From Pieris napi (lineage: Eukaryota; Arthropoda; Insecta; Lepidoptera; Pieridae), in contig NC_062240.1 of NCBI RefSeq assembly GCF_905475465.1, positions 4,851,001 through 4,915,000 on the forward strand: DNA of 64,000 nucleotides, written 5' to 3'. This document shows, in pieces, positions 36,701 through 47,197 of this stretch. The stretch's first letter is position 1; the number at the start of each line of letters is the position of its first letter. The notes beneath the pieces were generated by a model. It saw only the letters and a program-made list of their open reading frames with translations. It did not search any database and had not been told where the DNA came from. Position numbers and translations under genes: made by a program.

Positions 36701-36803
36701 GGTGTAAGATATCTGGCATCGCGTTGCGCCGCCCCGTGCGACCTGTCTCGAGGAACTCACGCGGTACCTCCTCGCTATTTCTGTCTTGCATTATTGCCAT
36801 CAT
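30714..36803 (-). CDS. cAMP-dependent protein kinase inhibitor (PKI)
   Basis: Heat-stable inhibitor of the PKA catalytic subunit, 83 residues, in two coding exons: 36635-36803 and 30714-30796, joined across a 5.8 kb GT-AG intron in matching phase. Residues 21-33 read GRTGRRNAMPDIL, the family pseudosubstrate: the Arg-Arg-Asn-Ala core sits where a substrate Ser would be replaced by Ala. Phe17 lies 11 residues before that Ala, the spacing of Phe10 to Ala21 in mammalian PKI-alpha. Residues 45-55 (LPSRLQNLVTI) look like the leucine-rich nuclear export signal of PKI. Vertebrate proteins have about 76-78 residues, so length fits. The first in-frame ATG after the acceptor at 36812-36813 is taken as start. 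That acceptor implies an upstream exon, probably non-coding, which I could not place. Confidence 0.9.
31378..31497 (-). repeat. tRNA-derived SINE, truncated copy
   Basis: Diverged second copy of the SINE at 31940-32226: it shares AATGTTTTCCTTCA, AAAAGTCCATTGGT, GGGATCAAGCCC and CCAACACTGCTCTT in the same order. Only the tRNA head and the start of the body are present. In the PKI intron. Confidence 0.8.
31940..32226 (-). repeat. tRNA-derived SINE
   Basis: Read on the minus strand it has an A-box-like TGGCCTAGTGCC (32200-32211), a perfect B box GTTCGATCCCC (32157-32167), a body with TGGACTTTCTTTCTATGTGC and CATCGTGAGGAAACC, and ends in a (TTTA)n-like tail at 31921-31939. This is the common lepidopteran SINE layout with internal pol III promoter. 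It lies in the PKI intron, in the same orientation as the gene. Confidence 0.85.
32662..33071 (+). mobile_element. Probable short Helitron
   Basis: Ends with AAACGTTTGCCGAGTCAGCTAG followed by T, the lepidopteran Helitron 3' end. A TC preceded by A at 32661-32663 fits as the 5' start. The interior includes CCGCTTGCCCTGGGGAAC. A 74-residue minus-strand frame inside has no host-gene look and is treated as part of the element. Located in the PKI intron. Confidence 0.55.
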
Positions 36804-36811
36804 TCTCAATA

Positions 36812-38489
36812 CTGGAATAGTTATATAGATGATTTAATATTCACGATCTTTTCTCATACTTATAGCGGCATGAGAAATAACAGGCGATTACGAGTTTTTA
36901 CAATGAGATATGAATTTATACAGCGAACTGTCATTATAAGCTCTTATACCAATCAAATAAGTATTGCTTTGAATACAGTCTTATTTATTGCATAATTGGA
37001 TTTTGTAGAGCCCTGAAAATTATTACTTTTATGATTCTTTGGTAACTTATGATGACTACATAGCTATTTCTCTCATATTAAAAAATTATAAAGTAAAATA
37101 TCGTGAGGAACCTGTCTTTCAAAGAGTTATTTTGAAGAATTACTTAAAAACTACATTAGTTTTAGTCAACAATAAGATGTGTTATTTCTAAAAACTACAT
37201 GAATTGTTTCATGTACTATCAACATTCACGCGACAAACACACATTACTTATAATACGATAAATTTTAAAAATGATTAAACAATGACAGTTAAAAGTTCAG
37301 TGTTCCAGGGGTTGAAGACCATTTGATTCGATGAGGGATAATTCGTTGTTTATTTATTAGAAAAATTTAAATATTTTCGTATCTTTTTTAGTTGGCAATA
37401 TGGAGTTTACCCATAACCATACCTGGCGAATATCAAACTACAACAGACTTGTAAGGTATTTTAATCCCAATAAAAACAAAGAGTAATAAATTTTCTTACC
37501 AGTAGATTAATTGGTGAAATAATCTTTTTACTTAATGTAAGACGAAAGTATATTACCAAAAGCTAGGTTTTCTCTAATGAGGTAAGCTTTGTTTTATATA
37601 CACTTACTTTCGCGCACTAAAACCGTTATATATACAGTTTTGAAACTAATTACCTACTAACTTACAATTGAGAAACTTTGGTAGTTGTTTTGCACGATTG
37701 TTAATGCGACGCGAGAAAATAGTGCTATGACGTAAAAATTCTAGAGAGAGATCACGAATTGTAGCAATTTTTAAAGACATTCGATCTAACAAAACCAATT
37801 TACTGTTTATTTTGTTATTATTTGGTATTTTATTACTTCTTTTCTGGCGGACGTGGTGTCTCTGAAATTAAATCTTTGGCAGTATGGCCGGGACCTTGTA
37901 GGTCGCTAGTGTCAATGCTTTTACATTCGAATTCTTGAACAAAAGTATCAAAAATGTAAATTATTACACATTTCGTATTCGAGACATTCGTATAGAGACC
38001 ATCGCCAATTAAAAATTTATTATATATAAGTATATTAATAAAGATGCTAGCTTACGTGTTTTTATTACAGTTTTGAAATTAGAATCATGCAATAAACAAG
38101 TTTGAACAAACTCTTGCAACAACATTAACTCAGTTTAGTATTAAAAATCTACAATTCAATTAGTCACTTAAAATAATGAGAATGTTAAAAGATTAACAGT
38201 ATAAGAATAGCTGTAGAATGTACCAGCACAAATGTATTCTTATGGTAATTAAAATCTTCTCACGGCGGGAATATTTCCTTTCACTATTTAAACAAAGACT
38301 CGGTAAAATTGACGGCTCGCCGCTGCATCCGTAATTCAGTATATCATTCATCTTGCGTTTGAATCTCCAGAGAAACTATACATTATGTATGAGTATAATC
38401 ATAAAAAATTGGTTTTAAATGTCACAAATTTTCGCTAAAAAGAAACTACCAGTCCCCTCTAAATATACTATCAACGCAGTAGTTACTAC
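36812..38489. other. Upstream of PKI, nothing firm
   Basis: AT-rich DNA upstream of the PKI coding exon. A weak exon-like sequence at 37840-37873 was considered and rejected. The PKI promoter or 5' exons may be here or further right. Confidence 0.3.
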
Positions 38490-39010
38490 TACTCCAGGTC
38501 GATGAGATAAGGGATTTAGGAGCTATACTGGATAGAAATTTATCTTTCATACTACATTATAATGCCATAGTCAATAAGCTTCTAGAATCCTAGGTTTCAT
38601 AAAACGGTCGACTAAGAGTTTCAAAATATGTAAAGCCTAAAATCATATTATTAAATTCTTTGGTCCGTAGCATTTTGGAATATGGTAATGTCTGGAACCT
38701 TCAACATACTGTCCATGTTGACAGAATTCACCGCCATTTCTTCAAAGAATTATGCCGTTTAAGTAATAACATATAGCTATAAATGCGAGTATGAATAAAG
38801 ACTGGCTTTCTTTTATTTGCAATCACTCCGCCTGATTTACATAATCTTTGTTTACAAAATTTTTAATAACTTGGTAGATTTACCAAATGTTTTAAGCCAA
38901 GTGAATTTTCTTTTAAAGAGAAACACATCAGTCCTTTTTTACGTTGGGACAGTAAGGACCAACGTCGGTTGTAATGCTCCGACGTCCTCTAAACAGATCT
39001 TGATCTGACA
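38490..39010 (+). pseudogene. LINE reverse-transcriptase C-terminal remnant
   Basis: In pieces it reads EIRDLGAILDRNLSFILHYN, then RILGFIKRSTKSFK, LVRSILEYGNVWN and VHVDRIHRHFFKELCRL. This is the order of the region after the RT catalytic core in Jockey-like LINEs. Frameshifts and stops are frequent. Confidence 0.65.
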
Positions 39011-39997
39011 GATCTATTTTATGTATAATTTCTTTTCTCTTTTATTAAAGTAAAGTTTACCCTTAAATGTTGTGCACACTTGTCATTGATGCACATGCAT
39101 GTATAGTGTTTTGTATGTCGTGTATTCTCTGCATGTGTCACTAACGAATAGTGTGCCTTTTTATAATAAAAATTACTGTTGTGTTAAGAAATTAAATAAA
39201 TAATTTAGATACCGCGGGACGTAGAACCGTACCTTGACTAAACTTTTTACGATTGGCCAATGATGCAAAATTGTATTATTTGTCGTAAATTTCGTTAAAC
39301 ATACATACCTACACATAGATTTTGGAATAAATGTTCACACATTATACAAATACCAATTTGTTGGTTAGAGCTTTGAGATTTTTTGATAAGAGAGCTTAAT
39401 GTGTTCGAGGTGATGTCAAAAACACCAACAATTTATATATAAAACTTCAGTCATGATAAAAGACTTTCCAAAAGCAGCATGCAAGAAGGATACAATAGTA
39501 AATAATTTCTTAATGTATATTTTTAAAACCCGTTCACACAAAATTTCAATAATGTAAGACAGGCACCTTATTATGAAAAACAAGGATACTTGAAGTGCAA
39601 ACAGGTATAAGACCCAAATGATATCTGAGAAAAATGTGACCATAATTAAGAGCAGCAGTGTTTAAAAAAGTTTATTTATTATATTGAGGATTATACAAAA
39701 ATATAAAATAATTAACCTTCAATAATATATATTGTTACTGTATTGTGCAATGATTGGCGGATCACCTTGACCAAGTCTTAAATCTACATAGTTTGGTATG
39801 TAATTTATATAAAGAAATTGGGGTTGCTTAATTGTTTCCCTACTACTGATAAATACTAACTCATGTTATTATACATTGTATAATCCTTAACTTATAAATT
39901 AAGATATAAAAAATCTTTAAAATGTGGTTAAATTGCTGCATTTGAATTATGGTCGCAATTCTTCTATATTTAAAAGTAGCAAATGATGTATACCATT

Positions 39998-40718
39998 TCA
40001 TTCCAAAGAAGTCCGTCCTTCAACCATGGTCCTGATAGTCATTTGATCATCACGCAATACATCATGCACCTTAGCATTCTGGATAAATGCAATTAAATGT
40101 TAGTCCCAGATAGGCAGTTTTAAGTGATGTTCAATACCATTAAACTATATAAAAATATTATAGAAGAATTAAAGAAATGAAAGGATTAATTAACTTGTTT
40201 AGAAATATGTTTAAGTAAGACAGTTTTTACAGTTTAAAATCAGAATAATTATTATTATGTTATAATGTGGAAACTTACAACTTCTTCCATTCTTTTTAAT
40301 GACTCATTGAAGTTTAAATGTTTTTTTTTAATAATTTGGTCTGACTATCATGTGGCTACATTGGGACCAATATGTTTTGGACCATAATGTAAAAGATAAC
40401 TTTATATAATTAAGTTATAGATAATCACTATAGTATCAGTCAATCACCCTTCTAAAAAGGTTAGATAAACAATATATTCTCTTAAAGTAAACATATTATT
40501 TTTCCTGTATTAATAGACGTTTAAATAGCATAATGGTATTTTGTATTCACTTTTGGTAGGTATGTTATTCTTAAATACTTCCAAGCAAGATACACTTAGT
40601 ACCGAAGTCATGGACAACGGTTTCTAAATCTTTGCATGCAGATGGGCTTACCTGACCGGGCTTTAGCACGGTCTCCTCTCTTACGCTTAGGCACACGACC
40701 AACGCGCACTCCAGACAT
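39998..40718 (-). CDS. Small basic protein of 69 residues, unknown family
   Basis: Three short exons on the minus strand: 40652-40718, 40279-40340 and 39998-40078, with donors GTAAGC and GTAAGT and acceptors TCAG and CCAG. Phases join exactly and end in a stop. The product starts MSGVRVGRVPKRKRGDRAKA, a strongly basic nuclear-localisation-like start, followed by a KKK run, a helix-prone middle (NFNESLKRMEEVNAKVHDVL) and an end in VEGRTSLE. No signal peptide or membrane segment. The acceptor of exon 2 has a weak pyrimidine tract. I do not recognise the family. The first ATG lies 767 bp from the MICOS gene start on the other strand, so the two may share a divergent promoter region. Confidence 0.6.
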
Positions 40719-41485
40719 TTTTACTATGATATGTATTAAATATATTACCGATAGTCAAAAGCACTTTTTCAACGTCTGCACAAGAACTTCACACAATGCC
40801 ACCACTAGTTAGCAATCGGTTAAAAGTAGATATTGCAAGATTCATGAAATCTAAAAAGTAATTTAAAATTTTCACAGGTGAAAACTATAAAAATTCGATA
40901 TCAGAAAAGAAACAACTTAGAAACAAGACAGTGAACAAGGGAAATCGAAAACTCAAATTGAAATTTGAAAATTGATTAAGACGGAATACTGAAACTTCAA
41001 GACTGAAAACTGATTACTGAATTTAATAAATCAAGAATTTTAGAAATACTCTTTTGGGGCTTTCAAATGTCATTTTGTCATCATATGTCAATGCTATTAA
41101 GCTATTTACATTAAATGTCAATCTTTATTTCATTTTTATCTTTATCTTCATTGTAGTTATTTTATTTTAAATATAACTAATTAGGCCTACATAAACACAA
41201 AGCTACATTAATTAAATGTTTCAAAACTACTCAATAAATCACAACCAGAGAAAAGAAAAACACAATTTTTTTATGTTTTGAGAAAGAATGTCAATGTCAA
41301 AGCTTAACTGACATCTACAGTCTTGAGTCTAGTGTCTACAATCTACACGCGCAGCTGATTTTGATTGCGGGACTTTGTTTATGTAATAGTAAATTATTAA
41401 ATATTAATCATTGCCGCGGTAAATATACAAAAAATCTAATACTTATTGCTATTTAATAGTATAGTAATAAGAAATATATTTTTAG
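40719..41485. promoter_or_regulatory. Divergent intergenic region
   Basis: 767 bp between the starts of the small basic protein gene (minus) and the MICOS gene (plus). It must hold both promoters if both models are right. AT-rich, with no recognisable core motif. Confidence 0.4.
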
Positions 41486-43378
41486 ATGCTTCGAAAAGTG
41501 GTCGTTGGTTCGGGACTAGTCGTCTTGATACCTTCTGTGAATGCTGCATCTCCTATTCAGGAGGCTAAAGAGCCCCAACGGCCACCACCAATGAAACCAT
41601 CAGAGCTGCCAATATATGATGCACCCCATGCCGAATATGGAGAGTAAGAAAAACGAACCTTAATCATTGATTTAACTCATTTTTAAAAAATATTTACAAA
41701 TAAACTTATTGAATTTATTATAATTGAATTATATGTTTCAGCCTTGTAGAAAGTAAATCCAAGGACAATAAAAGAAGTTATTTGAGATCTATCTTACAGC
41801 CTCCTGTAACTGCAATTAGGGAGACCTTTGAGACTGGTGTAGCTCACACTTCATCTCTTAAACATAGAATTGAGGACAGTTATCATGAAACCATTGATAA
41901 AACAGATTGTATGTATTATGTTAGGAATCATTTAAAAAAAATTAAAGATTTTATCAACAAGTCAATATAGTATGATGAGTTTAGTGAGTTGTTTCATATT
42001 ACTTTGTTGTGTTAAAGATTTGGACTAGGGAAGTAAAGATTACATGTTGTAATTATTTTATATAAATAATTTAAAGCTATAAGATTGACCTTTTAAGGGA
42101 TAGTGCAGTATCTGCGAGAAGAGGAAAACAAACAGGCCAGATATGGGGCTGTTGCTATGGGAGGACTTACTGGATTCATATTTGGCCTGAGGGGTGGCTT
42201 CATTAAAGTAAGTATATACTTTGTGTATATGTTGCAGCCAAATTGCTTAAAAAGCCGTGTAATGAACAGCCTAGCCTTTTAACTAAACGGCTCCGTTTAA
42301 CTAGCGGCCTGAAAGATCTTTAGCCTGTCAATATGGCGTCGGCATACCACGCCGGCATAACTTTGGTGTTTTTAAAGTTAAATGAAAAACAACAAGTGCA
42401 ATGGAAGAGTGTAGTGACAATAATAATGTGAATTTGACTCGAGCAATTTAATTTTAAAAGAAATATTTTTTCAAATGTTCCATCTTTTTTATTTCTGCCA
42501 AATAATGACTCTATCATACAAATGGCCTAAGCATTGGCCAGCCAGTTTATTTAATGTTGTAACAAACGCTAAAAGGCTTGGCTGTTAATTGAACGGCTAA
42601 TAGGCTAGTTGGCTGCAACATATATACAACTAAAATACATTTTTGCTATCTGCTAGTATAAAAAGATGTTTTGTTATTTACAGCAACAACCCTTGGAATA
42701 ATAAATTCTGTCACTTTGCTTATCACAAAGTATCATGTTAATCTAATAAAATTATTTTGACTTACAGAGAGTATTCTATGCCACTCTTGGCACAACAGCC
42801 ATGGGTTATGTTTGCTTCCCTGAAGAAACAAAGCAAATAATGAACGAAAATGGTACTCTAGCAAAACAGTATATTAATATTGCCTACAACTTCTTATATG
42901 GAGGTAACTAATAGCAAAACTTTTACATACTGAGAGAATAGAACTGAATGTTGTCATATACATATTTATTTATTTTGTAAACAATTATTTTACAATTAAA
43001 TTATTACTAATATAATGTAATTTGTAAAAAGGTTAATTTCTAAATCAAGTACTGTAGAATTTTATGTAGCTGTAGTAGTTATGCTTAAGTAGAACTTATT
43101 AATAACATATTTTGATTTTTATTACTGTTAAAAGGTTATATGTATATATTTTAGTGTAACTTAACTAGATATATTATGTAGCTTTAATTAGACTTAAACC
43201 GTCATCAGTTAAACCAGGAGATCCACAGTTGGAGGTGAAGTTACCTGAACTGTCCTTCCCCAAGGACTTTTCAGAGTTGGTTGATGTGGCTGTTTCTCTT
43301 GCATCTACTGTAAAGCAGGCTGTTATGCCACCACCAGCTAAAGAATCAGAGATTATTTTTTCAGAGAAAAAGGAATAG
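41486..43378 (+). CDS. Mic26-27: MICOS complex subunit MIC26/MIC27 (apolipoprotein O family)
   Basis: Inner-mitochondrial-membrane protein of the MICOS complex that shapes cristae junctions. 253 residues in five exons: 41486-41643, 41742-41908, 42104-42207, 42768-42903, 43182-43378; phases close. The N-terminal LRKVVVGSGLVVLIPSVNAA looks like a presequence or short hydrophobic segment. A Pro-rich stretch follows. The family core is LQYLREEENKQARYG, then two Gly-rich membrane segments (GAVAMGGLTGFIFGLRGG, about 123-140, and VFYATLGTTAMGYVCF, about 145-160). The tail is charged. Length matches human APOOL (268). Insects usually have one gene standing for both MIC26 and MIC27. An alternative reading through the exon 2 donor stops at 41970 and is less likely. 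Confidence 0.9.
42230..42620. mobile_element. MITE in a MICOS-gene intron
   Basis: 391 bp with inverted ends TGTTGCAGCCAA (42230-42241) and TTGGCTGCAACA (42609-42620), flanked by TATA on both sides. The next 40 bases of each arm are also partly complementary (AGCC, CTTTT, GGCT words). No coding capacity. Confidence 0.7.
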
Positions 43379-43468
43379 GTAACAGTTGTTGTAGCAATAA
43401 CATGCTGTTTGCTTTGATTCTGGAATGTGCTGCTTAATTGCTCTTATCTGTTGATTCTCACTTTGAAA

Positions 43469-43474
43469 AATAAA
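43469..43474 (+). terminator. Poly(A) signal, MICOS gene
   Basis: AATAAA 91 bp after the stop codon of the MIC26/27 gene. Confidence 0.6.
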
Positions 43475-43878
43475 AGTTGATGTTTGGTTTTAAATTTAGT
43501 TCCCTTAAACAGCCCAATTAGATTTTTTAAGTTCTTTATAACACAAAACAGAGGACCAAAGTGGATTGTTTAAGTCTAATTTTTTTAAATCCAAACTCGA
43601 ACATTTTCATAAAATGTGTACTGAGCATGTATTGCTTGCTATGTGTTTTAAAAAATGCTAATTTATCTTTACTGGTATCTTGATAAAAATATAGTTTTCA
43701 TATTTCAGATTATTACCTTGATGGTGACATACATCCTGATATTTAATATTGTCAGCATGGGGCAAATACCTAATGTCTTACATTGATTCCATTGCAGTGA
43801 TAATAACTGCAATTTAGGTTCTGTTATCAATATTTATTAAATGTATAAAGTGTAAAAACAAGAATGATGAAATAAATG

Positions 43879-43884
43879 TTTATT
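43879..43884 (-). terminator. Poly(A) signal, DDX23
   Basis: TTTATT on the plus strand (AATAAA on the minus) 32 bp beyond the DDX23 stop codon. The 3' UTR would be very short. Confidence 0.55.
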
Positions 43885-43915
43885 ATTCAAGAATTATGAA
43901 ATACTTATTAATACA

Positions 43916-46423
43916 CTAAGCAAAAATCATTTCTTCTCTACGTTTCTTTGTTACCACTGTACCAGGTTTATGTTGTGCCTCAGGATGGTTCATTAGTTCT
44001 GGTGGACATGTAGATACAGAACTTGCAAGCAGTACTTGTTTGAGGTCATAGTAAATTGCAGACTCTTCCTTTGTAACAAATGACACAGCCTTTCCCGTTT
44101 TACCAGCACGTCCTGTACGACCAATACGATGAGTGTAATCTTCAATTGACTTGGCCATGTCATAATTAATTACCACACTGACATCTTTAATATCAATACC
44201 ACGACCAGCAACATCTGTTGCAACTAATATATCCTTTGACCCATTCTTAAGGCTTGCCAAAGCAAAGTCACGTTGCTCTTGTCCCTTTCCTCCATGTAAT
44301 GTACAAGCATTGAAACCAAGTTTCTCCAATCCTTTTGCGAGAACATCTGCACCCTTTTTTTGATTGACAAAAATGATAATAGGTGGTTCCACCCCACGTT
44401 GTAGAATTTCAGTAAGTTTTCTCCGTTTTTCATTTTCACCTATCATGAAAACAACTTGTTCTGTCCTGTCTACTGGCTTACCTACAGATCCTATGTAAAC
44501 TATGGCTGGTCTACGTAAATAAGTACGGGCCAATCTTTCAACAGCTGGTGGCATAGTAGCTGTAAACATCACAGTTTGTCTATACTTTTTTTTTGTATTA
44601 TAATTTGCAAGTAAAACTGAGGCATCTTCAGCAGCATCAGAGTCTGGTTTTATATTAGATACAGGCATGTATTCTAAGATTTTTTGTACATCTGGTTCAA
44701 AACCCATATCAATCATACGATCAGCTTCATCAAGGACTACATAGGTACATCGATTGAGAACCAAGTATCGATTCTCCAGCACATCAATAAGACGTCCAGG
44801 GGTAGCAATAACAATTTCACATCCTAATCTTAATTTAAATCCTTGATCTTCTCTTGATAGACCACCAACAACTACCACAGAGGTAATTCCTAGTGGAATC
44901 CCAAATTTATTTGTCTCTTCCTCAATTTGTTGTGCTAACTCTCTAGTTGGTGCCAAAATTATAGCATAAGGACCTTGATCAGCATCCTCCATTCTTTCAC
45001 TCTTAGGAAGAGATTGTATCCATGTTAGCAAAGGTATAAGAAAAGCAAGTGTTTTACCAGAACCTGTCTCAGCTACACCGATTATGTCTCTATTTTGTAA
45101 TCCAATCGGAATAGCTTGTCTCTGAATCGGTGTTGGACTCTTGTACCCAACTTTATTAATAATTTCCATGACATCTTCATGGAAGCCAGCTTCCTTCCAA
45201 GATCGAATGGGATTAGGTATTTTACCACCTTTAATAGTAATATTATAATCCTCTCTGAATATTCTCCAGTCTCTTTCAGTCATTTCATCATGATCTTTTT
45301 CAGACCAGTGTCTGTCATCCCATTTTTGCTTATCTTCCTTCTTTTTCACTTTCCTTAGTCTCAATTTTTCTTGTTCCTTTTCAAGTTCGGTACGCCTTTT
45401 TTCTAAAAGGTTACCATAAAATTTACAGTAATCCTTTTTCTGTGATTTAATATCAATGCCAGCAATATGCCCTCTACCAAAGAATTGTACTTGATGCCTT
45501 TCTTTATATAGTGTATTATAATCATTTGAAGTGTCTTCTGATGCATCCCAATCAAACACAAATTTTCGGTCATTAAGTCGCCTTACTCTACGCTTTTTCT
45601 TAACAATGCCTAGATATCTAGCCTTTATTGCCTCCTCCTCTTTTTCTTTATCTTTACCACTAAGTTCCTCTTCCTTTTCTTTCTTATCATCCTTACGATC
45701 AGAATTTGATTTTCTGTCTTCGTACTTCCTTTCCCTATCACGTTCTCTTTCTCTATCACGCTCTCTTTCTCTATCACGTTCCCTTTCTCTATCGCGTTCA
45801 CGTTCTTTATCACGTTCACGTTCTTTATCGCGTTCTCTGTCTTCTCTTTTAGAACTACCTGTAAGATCTATTGTTGCTATAGTTGGTCTAGCTACATTGG
45901 ATCTCATTGCTTCTACCTGTTCACGTCGCCTTTCCAAGGCCAATGCGGCCCTTTGTTCTTTTGTTAAGAAAACAGGTTTACTACGAGCTTCTTCTTCGGC
46001 CTTCTTTTTTGCTAAAAGTTCTTCCAATGACAGAGGTTCTTTTTTTACATGCTTTGGTTCTTCATCTTTTTTCTCAAGCGTTTCTTCCTCTTTTTCTGAC
46101 TTGTGTTCACTATCAGTTTTGGACCGGCTTTTTTCTTTATTCTCGTGACGTCTATCTCTTTCTTTTCCATCACGTTTTTTAGGACTTCTCGATCTAGCGC
46201 TATCTTTCCTGTTAGGACTTTTGGACCGATCTTTGTCTTTACGTGGACTTCTTGATCTATCTTTCCTCCCCGGACTACGGGATCTATCACGTTCTTTTCT
46301 AGGACTCCTGGATCGCTCTCTTCGTTTTTTGTCTCGAAGGGGTTCCCTTTCATCATGACGATCGCGATCACGTCGCTCTCTAGATCGTGAACGACGTCGT
46401 TCAGTACTGCGGTCGCGGGCCAT
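43916..46423 (-). CDS. DDX23: DEAD-box RNA helicase DDX23/Prp28
   Basis: U5 snRNP helicase that helps exchange U1 for U6 at the 5' splice site during spliceosome activation. Single exon of 835 residues from the second ATG (MARDRSTERRR); an in-frame ATG six codons upstream (46441) would give 841. The first 260 residues are an RS/RD/RE-rich region with near-perfect RERERD repeats (DNA about 45720-45840). Helicase motifs in order: IQRQAIPIGLQNRDIIG, AETGSGKT (about 449), PTRELAQQ, TPGRL, DEAD (565-568), TAT in place of SAT, IIFVNQKK, VATDVAGRGID and HRIGRTGRAGK (about 764). The C-terminus KKRREEMIFA is almost identical to human DDX23, which has 820 residues. Convergent with the MICOS gene and divergent from EXD2. 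Confidence 0.97.
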   Translation of the reverse strand: MARDRSTERRRSRSRERRDRDRHDEREPLRDKKRRERSRSPRKERDRSRSPGRKDRSRSPRKDKDRSKSPNRKDSARSRSPKKRDGKERDRRHENKEKSRSKTDSEHKSEKEEETLEKKDEEPKHVKKEPLSLEELLAKKKAEEEARSKPVFLTKEQRAALALERRREQVEAMRSNVARPTIATIDLTGSSKREDRERDKERERDKERERDRERERDRERERDRERERDRERKYEDRKSNSDRKDDKKEKEEELSGKDKEKEEEAIKARYLGIVKKKRRVRRLNDRKFVFDWDASEDTSNDYNTLYKERHQVQFFGRGHIAGIDIKSQKKDYCKFYGNLLEKRRTELEKEQEKLRLRKVKKKEDKQKWDDRHWSEKDHDEMTERDWRIFREDYNITIKGGKIPNPIRSWKEAGFHEDVMEIINKVGYKSPTPIQRQAIPIGLQNRDIIGVAETGSGKTLAFLIPLLTWIQSLPKSERMEDADQGPYAIILAPTRELAQQIEEETNKFGIPLGITSVVVVGGLSREDQGFKLRLGCEIVIATPGRLIDVLENRYLVLNRCTYVVLDEADRMIDMGFEPDVQKILEYMPVSNIKPDSDAAEDASVLLANYNTKKKYRQTVMFTATMPPAVERLARTYLRRPAIVYIGSVGKPVDRTEQVVFMIGENEKRRKLTEILQRGVEPPIIIFVNQKKGADVLAKGLEKLGFNACTLHGGKGQEQRDFALASLKNGSKDILVATDVAGRGIDIKDVSVVINYDMAKSIEDYTHRIGRTGRAGKTGKAVSFVTKEESAIYYDLKQVLLASSVSTCPPELMNHPEAQHKPGTVVTKKRREEMIFA

Positions 46424-46441
46424 AAAGTTAGTTTCTTTCAA

Positions 46442-47197
46442 AGATGTAAGACTTCTTCAGAAGCTTTGTTTTTGGTAACACAATTTAAGATTGAGACATG
46501 AAATATGAATTTGACATTACAGCAGGAAAAAAAATGTCAAAACTACAAAATAGCAGTTGCCACAGATATCTACTATAGGTACACAGTACACACAGAAGCT
46601 CTAGATTATAGGTTTTTTATTTTATTATTTGTTCTCCGGTTAGACCTTTAAACCATACTGCCTTGTCTTTTTTTCCCTAGAAAATTCCACCCGCCATTTT
46701 TTCCAAATATTGGTGGTTGTGTAGACTTTAGAATACCGTGTCACGTAAACTGATGACAAAAATTTCGCCGTAGAGTCTACTTAGCGCTAAGGGTAAGATT
46801 CAGAAACAAGACTCAGCGCTAAGCTCGTCTTTCGTAGATTAAAGAATTATTAGTATTATATAGTAGGATTTTGATAGGACTCTTAGTCTTAAGATTAAAG
46901 TAATCCGTGAACGCATTGTGGTCTATAAGTCTGTGAAACTATATTTTGTATTAACTTTATAATCTGTAGGCACTAGGGAATTAGGGATAAATAATTGGCC
47001 TAAAGGTCTAGATACCAGGCCATAAACTCCAAAAAAAAAAAAATAGGGATAAATAATATTTTACAACAACAAGAAAATGGAAATAGCACATTACTAATTA
47101 CTAATAACTGTTTTCCGGCGGTTATATTTATTTTCTTTTTTACATGACAATAAAAGTCAGATAGAGATACAAAAATACTCTCATTATATAAAACATA
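46442..47197. promoter_or_regulatory. Divergent region between DDX23 and EXD2
   Basis: About 750 bp separating two head-to-head genes, so it should contain both promoters. AT-rich. I see no repeat ends and no clear TATA box. Confidence 0.45.

Noticed and set aside
37838..37873. Exon-like minus-strand sequence reading TPRPPEKK then stop
   Set aside because: A good acceptor but only a handful of codons and no partner exon with a convincing link.
36627..40718. The first exon of the 69-residue gene (40652-40718) splices in phase to the PKI exon at 36811
   Set aside because: Phase agrees by chance one time in three. The exons at 40279-40340 and 39998-40078 continue the same frame with nearer splice sites and end in a stop, so a separate small gene is the simpler model.
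45531..46148. Plus-strand Ser/Leu/Arg-rich frame of 205 codons
   Set aside because: Shadow of the RS/RE-repeat region of DDX23; composition is a by-product of the repeats.
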